From positions 1-13,133 of the forward strand of contig JAMPAO010000075.1 in NCBI GenBank assembly GCA_023667165.1: a stretch of DNA of 13,133 bases. Direction: 5' to 3'. This stretch comes from Ruminococcus sp. Lineage in GTDB: Bacteria; Bacillota; Clostridia; Oscillospirales; Ruminococcaceae. The translations under genes were made by a program, and so were the position numbers. This document shows, piece after piece, positions 1-5,898 of this stretch. Within the stretch, counting starts at the first letter, position 1. Each line of letters starts with the position of its first letter. The notes beneath the pieces were generated by a model. The model did not search any database. It was not told the DNA's origin and saw only the letters and a program-made list of their open reading frames with translations.

Positions 1-1340
1 AAAACAGCAGATAATTTATCAACTATAGCGATAGAATTACCGCTAAAAGCTACCCCTTGATTATCTGTAAACCAATTATTTATTTCATTTACATTAGGTA
101 TGATTGCAGAAATAAGAATCTTTTGAGTGTTGGGATTTAATTTACTTATAATTGATGAAATAAGCAGCTCATAATTTGCACCCCGCTCTTCATCATCAAA
201 TAAGTGACCTTCATCAAAGATCAATTGTTCAATATTATTTACAATACTTTCGTCTTGCCTAAGAATATATAACAACTTTTCTGGTGTTGTGACGATAATT
301 GTTTTTTTATTTGGATTGATAAATTCCTCTATTACATAATCAATTTGAAGTAAATCAGATATCTGATTTACTTTTATATTATTATCGAAGCATAAGTCTG
401 ATTTTAAATCATCGTAAATTTCCCTGCATAAAGCTCTAAACGGAGCTACAACAACAGACAAACTGGTTTTTCCGGAACAAAAGGAAGAGTAAATTGCAAT
501 AGATAATGCCTTAGTCTTTCCTGCACCGGTAGGCATTTGGATTACACCGGATTTGCCATTAAACAAACCAGATTCACACATTTGTCTTTGTGACGGCCAT
601 AACTCCCGTATAAAATGATTTGACTTAACTATATCAACCAATGTTTCCTTTGAAATATGAGAATACATAGGTAACATAGAAAAAATAGAATACTCGGATT
701 TAAGAATAAATATAGCCAAAAGTGCATCAATCAAAAATATATCTCTAAAATCATTTTGATCATATATATTCTTTCTAAATGAATTGATCAATTTATAGTC
801 TATATCGGCTCCTTCAGCCATTAGTTGATTATATTGTCTTATAAATGAAGATATGTGGTCATTATCAAGTGGATTGGTTGTTGAATTGTCTTCTATATGA
901 GCCTTATTATTCAAAACATGGTACAATAAAACATCCAATTTACGCTGAGAAAGATTTAAAGCAGTGAAACATATTCTTTGGGCTAATACGTTTGAACTGC
1001 CAACTTGATCACACAAATAGTATGCAATTGCTCCGACTAAGTAAAAGTAATTGTTATCATCAAAATACTTCTGTTCGTCCTCATTAATGTATGTATAGGC
1101 ATCGTAGAATTTGGAGGCAAAATATAGTTCCTTTGAGTATTTTCTTACTTGTTTTATAGGTATTTCTTGTCTGATAATACTCGATGATAAATCTGCTATG
1201 CAAGCTATAGCCAATGGAAATAGCTCATCAATATTCACATCTTTTTTAGATTTCAAATCATCTGGAACATTAAATTCTATTTCCTTTGCTGATGCACGTG
1301 CACGTTTCAAATAGTACTGTGAATTATTCTCTATTTGCAT
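1..1340 (-). CDS. hamB: Hachiman helicase HamB, N-terminal part (cut by window edge)
   Basis: Predicted superfamily 2 DEAD/DEAH-type helicase, the motor subunit of the Hachiman anti-phage system, acting on DNA in the cytoplasm with HamA. Reading the minus strand from the ATG at 1340 gives 446 uninterrupted codons that leave the window at base 1. Residues 1-260 are a helical N-terminal region. Walker A is PTGAGKT at residues 270-276, and motif II is DEGH at 376-379, inside the phrase LIFDEGH. The C-terminal helicase lobe lies outside the window. A GAGAGG ribosome binding site sits about 9 nt upstream, within the end of hamA. The gene overlaps hamA by 10 nt, so the two are probably translationally coupled. 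The helicase family is certain from the motifs. The Hachiman assignment rests on the DUF1837-type partner directly upstream. Confidence 0.88.
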   Translation of the reverse strand, partial: MQIENNSQYYLKRARASAKEIEFNVPDDLKSKKDVNIDELFPLAIACIADLSSSIIRQEIPIKQVRKYSKELYFASKFYDAYTYINEDEQKYFDDNNYFYLVGAIAYYLCDQVGSSNVLAQRICFTALNLSQRKLDVLLYHVLNNKAHIEDNSTTNPLDNDHISSFIRQYNQLMAEGADIDYKLINSFRKNIYDQNDFRDIFLIDALLAIFILKSEYSIFSMLPMYSHISKETLVDIVKSNHFIRELWPSQRQMCESGLFNGKSGVIQMPTGAGKTKALSIAIYSSFCSGKTSLSVVVAPFRALCREIYDDLKSDLCFDNNIKVNQISDLLQIDYVIEEFINPNKKTIIVTTPEKLLYILRQDESIVNNIEQLIFDEGHLFDDEERGANYELLISSIISKLNPNTQKILISAIIPNVNEINNWFTDNQGVAFSGNSIAIVDKLSAV

Positions 1341-2119
1341 TTTGAAGCCCTCTCATATAAATTGTGAACGAGTTCCATAAGATTTTCTCGTTTTATTACT
1401 ATTAACCACCGAGTTTCGCCTTTTAGATCCACTGATTTTAATAGCATTTCAGAGAATGTTGTGACGTCATGTATTGCAGCAGCACCATACTTATCAATAT
1501 ATGGTCTGTCAGGCTTGTTTTGAAATCTCTGAATTTGTTGCTTTTTGTCATATTGTCCTTTTTCAATGTATAACTGCTTTAAGGCACTAAGTGTTTCTCC
1601 TTTTCTGATAGGATCTTTAAATGAGTCATCAATTGCGTCTTGCAATCGATTCTTTGATGCTTTTCCACTTGCTTGTGCTTTAACTTCAAATGTAACTAAT
1701 TCATCATGCGTATCATTTGGTTTACCTGATATTTTGTAGGCGATCACATCAGTTCCCTGAGTGGATGAACTCCTATTAAATTTGTTTTTATACCTTTCTC
1801 TAGGCACAGTATACCCTAAAATATATTCTAGGAAATCAGAAACTAGCAATTCTCCGAAATCACCCGAGCGTGTTCCGGGTCCAAATCCATCTGTTTTATC
1901 AGGAAACTTCTGCGATAATAAGTATTTCTCTTTTGTCATTCCGGTTCCATCTATAAGCTGATTCAAAATCGCATCACTGCAATAGTTTTGTCGAAAACTA
2001 CTAGCCCATTCGTCAAGCGATATTTCGTCAATATTCGAATTAAGTTCATAAACTTCTATTTTATTTCCGGTATTGGTTATAATATCGGGTAAAGGATTTA
2101 AAAAGTCAAGATATCGCAT
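1331..2119 (-). CDS. hamA: Hachiman nuclease-like protein HamA (DUF1837 family)
   Basis: A 262-residue protein, the effector subunit of Hachiman anti-phage defence, which partners the helicase HamB. The central part carries a PD-(D/E)XK nuclease-like signature: RSGDFGE at 84-90, QGTD at 121-124 and FEVKAQ at 144-149, giving E90, D124, E145 and K147 as likely active-site residues. In characterised Hachiman systems HamA is held inactive by HamB and degrades DNA once released; that is family knowledge, not visible here. I place the start at the ATG at 2119 because GGAGTG lies 7-8 nt upstream. A TTG at 2140 would add seven residues but has no comparable site. The stop lies inside the first codons of hamB. 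The gene is AT-rich compared with the rest of the window, consistent with horizontal acquisition. Confidence 0.88.
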   Translation of the reverse strand: MRYLDFLNPLPDIITNTGNKIEVYELNSNIDEISLDEWASSFRQNYCSDAILNQLIDGTGMTKEKYLLSQKFPDKTDGFGPGTRSGDFGELLVSDFLEYILGYTVPRERYKNKFNRSSSTQGTDVIAYKISGKPNDTHDELVTFEVKAQASGKASKNRLQDAIDDSFKDPIRKGETLSALKQLYIEKGQYDKKQQIQRFQNKPDRPYIDKYGAAAIHDVTTFSEMLLKSVDLKGETRWLIVIKRENLMELVHNLYERASKCK

Positions 2120-2552
2120 AATATCACTCCAAATTATCAAAACAGTATTCAGTTTAAGAAAGGGTTTAATACTTATTACTTGATGTATTATTGTTTACTG
2201 TGCTATATCTTTATAACACGATCTATGCTGCGCTAAAAAAAGCAAAAGACAACTATAATCTTGTGTGCATAGATTTATATCACAATTCACCGAACTTGGC
2301 ATTCGAACACTGCTCAGATTTTTTTTCACTACATGTATTTGTTCGGATTGTTTGTATATAAATCCTCCGGCAAAATGTGTTTTGAATAAATTTTTTGCAC
2401 TGTTCTTTCATTCCGTATTTACCGTTAAATTCCGTGTACTCATTACCTTGGGCTTCGCATCGCCTTTTTCATTTTAATCACATCTTTCTATATTACTATT
2501 TTACCATTTTTCCCCTTAGCTGTCAACCCTTTTGCGCTATTTTATCAGATAA
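2120..2552. other. Long AT-rich intergenic region upstream of hamA
   Basis: This 433-bp stretch between hamA and the truncated ATPase holds the minus-strand promoter at 2498-2526 and the presumed leader of the Hachiman transcript. The reading frames in it have no recognisable product, no convincing ribosome binding site and low-complexity composition. The longest leader frame I examined on the minus strand (2411-2280, 43 codons) is not supported. I saw no tRNA, no strong terminator hairpin and no direct-repeat array. The right border at about 2550 is where homology to the ATPase begins abruptly. Confidence 0.6.
2498..2526 (-). promoter_or_regulatory. Consensus sigma-70-type promoter for the Hachiman operon
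   Basis: On the minus strand, a perfect -35 (TTGACA, 2526-2521), a 17-bp spacer and a near-consensus -10 (TAAAAT, 2503-2498) point towards hamA. The predicted start of transcription is near 2490, which leaves an unusually long leader of roughly 370 nt before the hamA ATG. No other minus-strand promoter as good was seen between here and hamA. The -35 lies about 25 bp from the broken end of the neighbouring ATPase gene. Confidence 0.65.
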
Positions 2553-3683
2553 CAATACAAAGAAATTTTCGGCGGTTCGCTGGAAGCGGCGGAAATTTAC
2601 AAAAAAATTTCGCTGTATCTTAATGATGTCCGCTTTGCGGAGAAAAACACTCTGATTTTTCTCGATGAGATACAGGACTGCCCGAATGCAAGAACTGCGC
2701 TGAAATTTCTTGCCATAGACGACCGCTATGACGTTATCGCTTCCGGCTCTTTGCTGGGGATACATTACCGTGAAATAGCTTCCATTCCGGTGGGATATGA
2801 AAAAGCTGTTGAAATGTACTCCCTTGATTTTGAGGAGTTTTTGTGGGCGGCGGGAAAAAACGAGCAGTCTGTTGAGGCTCTTAAAGGTTACTTTGACAGA
2901 AAGGAAAAAGTACCCCAAGGAATACACGAGCGTTTTATAAATTTACTGCGGGAATATCTTGTTGTGGGAGGTATGCCCGAAGCGGTAAACACTTTTCTTA
3001 AAACCAATAATTTCCGTGACGTATTCGATGTACAGAAAAAAATTCTTGACAGCTATAAGGACGACATTACCCATTACGCTTCAAGCCATGAGCGGCAGAA
3101 AATAAGCGACTGCTACTATTCCATACCGAGACAGCTTGCAAAGGAATACACCAAATTTCAGTATAAGACTGTCAGCAAGGACGGCAGCGCAAGGCGTTAC
3201 GAAAATTGTCTGAATTGGCTCGTTGATGCGGGAATGATAAAAATGTGCGTTAATGTTTCAACGCCCATGTTTCCCCTTGCGGCATATGAAAAGCCGGAAC
3301 AGTTCAAGGTATATGTGACGGACATAGGTCTGCTTACCTCTCTTTACGGTTTTGATACGCAGACTGCCCTGCTTAAAGATACCCTGACGGGTCCCGCAAA
3401 GGGCGGCATATACGAAAACCTTGTTTTTGATATGCTGATAAAAAGAGGATTTTCCCTCAATTACTATAAAAATGCCGGCAACACACAGGAGATAGAGTTT
3501 ATTTACGAAAGCGGCGGAAATGTTATCCCTATTGAAGTGAAGTCAAAAAACGGCGCAACTTTGTCGCTTAATAATTTTATAGAAAATTACAAGCCGCCGG
3601 CAGCGTACAAACTGATTTCGGGAAACGTGGGAGTAACCGGCAGCAAGGTGACTCTGCCGATTTATATGAGTATTTTTTTGTGA
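2553..3683 (+). pseudogene. 5'-truncated AAA/DUF4143-family ATPase
   Basis: Remnant of the AAA_14/DUF4143 family: an N-terminal P-loop ATPase domain followed by a C-terminal DUF4143 domain with a nuclease-like fold, common in Firmicutes and of unclear cellular role. The open frame starts just after an in-frame TAA at 2550. Family-like sequence begins with EIFGGSLEAAEIYKK, then Walker B (TLIFLDEIQ, 2649-2675) and the sensor phrase VIASGSLLG (2733-2759). The C-terminal part has the IPIEVKSK motif near 3530. The N-terminal 60-80 residues expected for the family, including the Walker A lysine, are absent, and no remnant was found upstream. A TTG at 2751 could start a 310-residue product, but it falls inside the conserved ASGSLLG motif and has no ribosome binding site. 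The rest of the frame is intact, so the loss may be recent. It should not hydrolyse ATP. Confidence 0.8.
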
Positions 3684-3694
3684 GATGATTTTTC

Positions 3695-3729
3695 ATACAA
3701 ATCCCCATAATTCAATAAGGGATTTGTAT
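3695..3729. repeat. Hairpin downstream of the ATPase remnant (no T-tract)
   Basis: Perfect 11-bp inverted repeat: ATACAAATCCC at 3695-3705 and its complement at 3719-3729, with a 13-nt loop. It begins about 11 nt after the ATPase stop. It lacks a following T-run on either strand, so it is not a simple terminator. It sits directly before the stronger hairpin at 3735-3774 and may help protect or fold the 3' end of the transcript. Confidence 0.6.
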
Positions 3730-3734
3730 CAGTC

Positions 3735-3781
3735 TTCGGAACGTCTTAAAATGATTTATTTAAGACGTTCCGAATTTTTTT
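3735..3781 (+). terminator. Rho-independent terminator after the ATPase remnant
   Basis: A perfect 16-bp stem (3735-3750 paired with 3759-3774), an 8-nt loop and a run of seven T (3775-3781) on the plus strand. This ends plus-strand transcription from the ATPase region. On the minus strand the stem is not followed by a T-run, so it should not stop the convergent regulator gene. Confidence 0.88.
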
Positions 3782-3865
3782 ATGTATACGCCAGGTTTTC
3801 CCTGTCATTCTCACAAAAGTGCTGCCGCATTTTTTACTTGCTTCAAACAGCATATCATGTTATCC

Positions 3866-4057
3866 CTATTCCGTAAAAATATCCTCATCGGTATATTCTA
3901 TTTTGCCATTTTCCTTTTCATAACGTGATATTTCTTTTTTTACGAGAAATTCTATCATATTGGTAAGGGAACGCATTTCCGATTCTGCAATTTTTTTGAT
4001 TTTATAGTGGGTTACGGGGTCTAAACGCATGGTGAAATTTGATTTGATAACTGACAT
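3866..4057 (-). CDS. Small ribbon-helix-helix (Arc/MetJ-like) regulator
   Basis: A 63-residue protein with a ribbon-helix-helix pattern. The strand SNFTMRLDPVTHYKI (residues 6-20) matches the DNA-contacting beta strand of RHH proteins, followed by two predicted helices to about residue 45 and an acidic tail. Such proteins are dimeric DNA-binding repressors, often antitoxins, that control their own promoter. The start is the ATG at 4057, with a perfect AGGAGG 7 nt upstream. No toxin gene lies beside it: the downstream neighbour is the convergent ATPase remnant, and the divergent neighbour is the acidic 449-residue protein. A palindrome at 4106-4128, between the divergent starts, is the natural operator candidate. 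It could be an orphan antitoxin or the local regulator of the divergent gene. Confidence 0.78.
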   Translation of the reverse strand: MSVIKSNFTMRLDPVTHYKIKKIAESEMRSLTNMIEFLVKKEISRYEKENGKIEYTDEDIFTE

Positions 4058-4105
4058 TTTATCGCCTCCTTGATACTATAATCATACCACATGTGAAAAA
4101 AATTT

Positions 4106-4128
4106 TATGGTATCATACAAATACCATA
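4106..4128. promoter_or_regulatory. Palindromic operator candidate between divergent genes
   Basis: An 8-bp inverted repeat, TATGGTAT and ATACCATA, with a 7-nt spacer. Its right edge touches the -35 of the plus-strand promoter (4129). It also covers the region where the minus-strand regulator's -35 should be, if that gene uses the TATGAT-type -10 at 4086-4081. This position fits binding by the RHH protein to repress itself and to modulate the divergent gene. Binding is inference. Confidence 0.5.
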
Positions 4129-4157
4129 TTGACACCGCTCGAAAAATGTGATATAAT
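4129..4157 (+). promoter_or_regulatory. Perfect-consensus sigma-70-type promoter for the acidic-protein gene
   Basis: TTGACA at 4129-4134, a 17-bp spacer and TATAAT at 4152-4157, all exact consensus. The predicted transcript starts near 4164 and has a leader of about 150 nt before the ATG at 4314. Such a strong promoter is normally held in check, which fits the palindrome directly upstream. Confidence 0.85.
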
Positions 4158-4200
4158 GTTAAAGATGGGTAAAATCGGTAACAAGAGGTTTTAAATTCCG

Positions 4201-4228
4201 TTTCCGAAAAATTTTTTTAATTCGGAAA
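4201..4228 (+). other. Hairpin in the leader of the acidic-protein gene
   Basis: An 8-bp inverted repeat (TTTCCGAA at 4201-4208, TTCGGAAA at 4221-4228) with an A/T-rich 12-nt loop. No T-run follows, so it is not a terminator. A related TTCGGAA palindrome occurs upstream of the GTPase operon at 5781-5812. It may be a protein binding site or an mRNA fold. Confidence 0.4.
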
Positions 4229-4313
4229 TCAAATCTATTGAAAAAATTTACAAAATAGGTTATGATTATAAAAGAAGTCGATTTCTGAATTTTTTTGGAA
4301 AGGAAGTTTTAGT

Positions 4314-5663
4314 ATGGCTCTTAAGTCTATACTTTTTAAAAATGAATGGGATCTTGACACCGATGGGGCTTTTGACGATGATGATGACGATTACTGGGAG
4401 GAGCTGAAAAGGGAACAGGAGCAATTCTGGGATGATTCGCTGAAAAAATACGGACTGAAGTTTACGGACGTACCGGCTTTTTTCGAGGGTTACAAAAAGC
4501 GGCTGGAGGAATATATGAAGCGGATAGGGTGCAGCTGCCGGCACAGGGTGACAGTAAGCAACGGGCTGTGCGACTATCTGGAGGAACATGAGCCGGACGA
4601 AGAGGATTACTTTTTCTGGCAGGTTTGCATGTTCGACGACGACCATATCCTTTTCGACGATGACAAGGAGCATGAAAAGCAGGATATTTACCGCTGGTTT
4701 TTCGGGCTGCTTGACAGAATGGAAAGGGCGGAAAAAATCTACATAAATCAGAAAAAGTCGGCGGAGGAGTATGTCCGGCTGGCATCGGAAATTGAGTTTT
4801 TAAGCGAGCCTGTGGGGGAGATCGACATGGGGAAGGTGAAGGCTGTGCTTTTGGAATATAAGTTTTCCGGGGAATGCTTTGAGGATAATCTGGAAAAGCT
4901 GGCGGACAGGATATGCCGTTCGCCGAGCCTTTACAAGATAGCTCCGCTGGTGTTTTATGCGGCTTTGACCAGGTACACAAAGAAGATGACGGATGTGCAG
5001 GACTACAAGATGAATTTTACTGCGGCTCTGCGGCGGATAGAGTACAGCGTGAAGAAAAACAACGGGAAGAATGTGACTAATTTCGGGAAGCATATCGACC
5101 TGTTTGTCGATCTGTGCAATGCGCTCTGTCCGGACGAGGAGAACAGGAATTTATGCTATGGGGGCTTTAACATCATTACCAATATCGGCGAGTGCGATAT
5201 CATTTTTGGGGGGCGCATGGGAATGCTGCGACCGCTGAAAAATTACCTCAACGAGGGGGATTTCGGCGGATTCCCTCACGGCGACGCCGACAATCCCTGC
5301 AATATAGAAAGCATGGTGGCGGACATAGACCTTATACAGTATGAAAAGTATGACAAGCAGCTGCCCAAAAGCAAAAAATTCCTGGGCAAGCTTCAGCAGT
5401 ACATTATCGAACACGGCAATGTTGTATGGGATTACATAGACCTTATCGACGAGGGGCGGACGGAGGAGTGTATTCCCATAGTAAGCGAGATAATCAACGG
5501 CTCGCAGATAGCTTTCGATGATTGCAGCGTGAGAATGCAGGCTCTTTTGCAGGCGATAGTGGTAAAGGAGCTGATGACGTGCATAAGCGAGGTAACGAGG
5601 GGGAGGCTGGTGGATATGATGGGGAAATTTGATAGGTTTATTTTAAAGGATTTGCTGATTTAG
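4314..5663 (+). CDS. Acidic cytoplasmic protein of unknown function, 449 aa
   Basis: I do not recognise this protein. The start ATG at 4314 has GGAAAGGAAG about 7 nt upstream. The first 40 residues hold a run of six aspartates (residues 22-27, FDDDDDDYW), followed by Glu/Asp/Trp-rich charged sequence. A second acidic patch (FDDDHILFDDDKEHE) lies near residues 107-121. The middle and C-terminal parts look helical, with a Gly/Asn-rich, more conserved-looking stretch at roughly 280-340 (CYGGFNIITNIGECDIIFGG, then FGGFPHGDAD). No signal peptide, membrane helix, Walker motif or obvious nuclease motif was seen. It is transcribed from its own strong promoter and followed by its own hairpin, so it is a separate unit from the GTPase operon. 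Its divergent partner is the RHH regulator. Acidic surface proteins can mimic DNA or bind basic partners, but that is only a possibility here. Confidence 0.85.
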   Translation: MALKSILFKNEWDLDTDGAFDDDDDDYWEELKREQEQFWDDSLKKYGLKFTDVPAFFEGYKKRLEEYMKRIGCSCRHRVTVSNGLCDYLEEHEPDEEDYFFWQVCMFDDDHILFDDDKEHEKQDIYRWFFGLLDRMERAEKIYINQKKSAEEYVRLASEIEFLSEPVGEIDMGKVKAVLLEYKFSGECFEDNLEKLADRICRSPSLYKIAPLVFYAALTRYTKKMTDVQDYKMNFTAALRRIEYSVKKNNGKNVTNFGKHIDLFVDLCNALCPDEENRNLCYGGFNIITNIGECDIIFGGRMGMLRPLKNYLNEGDFGGFPHGDADNPCNIESMVADIDLIQYEKYDKQLPKSKKFLGKLQQYIIEHGNVVWDYIDLIDEGRTEECIPIVSEIINGSQIAFDDCSVRMQALLQAIVVKELMTCISEVTRGRLVDMMGKFDRFILKDLLI

Positions 5664-5676
5664 ATTGTTTTTCTCG

Positions 5677-5708
5677 CTGTGGGCGGTGAAAATGCCGCCC
5701 GCAGTTTT
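5677..5708 (+). terminator. GC-rich terminator-like hairpin after the acidic-protein gene
   Basis: Stem CTGTGGGCGG (5677-5686) pairs with CCGCCCGCAG (5695-5704) with one T-G wobble. It is followed by only four T residues and then an A-run. It lies 14 nt after the stop codon. The stem is strong but the T-tract short, so termination is likely but perhaps incomplete. Confidence 0.6.
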
Positions 5709-5774
5709 AAAAAAAGAGGGAATTTTTTAGCAATTTAATCAGTGTTTCCATAGAAAAAGAAATATGACGCAAGT

Positions 5775-5812
5775 TTGTGTTTCGGAAAAAATGCCGATAA
5801 ATTTTTTCGGAA
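5775..5812 (+). promoter_or_regulatory. Weak promoter candidate overlapped by a palindrome, upstream of the GTPase operon
   Basis: TTGTGT (5775-5780), a 17-bp spacer and TAAATT (5798-5803) is the best-spaced promoter-like pair I found before the GTPase gene; it is far from consensus. Overlapping it, 5781-5792 and 5801-5812 form a 12-bp inverted repeat with one mismatch and an 8-nt centre. If this is the promoter, the palindrome would cover the spacer and -10, as expected for a repressor site. The region 5813-5898 is AT-rich leader ending in an AGAGG ribosome binding site. Confidence 0.35.
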
Positions 5813-5898
5813 TCGTTCCTGAGAATATACGCAAAATCAGATTGTACCGGCATCTTTTCTAGTATTTAGAAAAAATAATTTTAAAAGAGGTATTTAAA

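Noticed and set aside
2280..2411. Minus-strand 43-codon frame in the hamA leader (starts MKEQCKK)
   Set aside because: It has no convincing ribosome binding site and no recognisable family, and composition is like the surrounding intergenic DNA.
2265..2655. Plus-strand frames of 70 and 86 codons before the ATPase remnant
   Set aside because: They are Phe/Cys-rich with no family resemblance and no ribosome binding site. The second runs out of frame through the ATPase, and neither supplies the missing Walker A motif.
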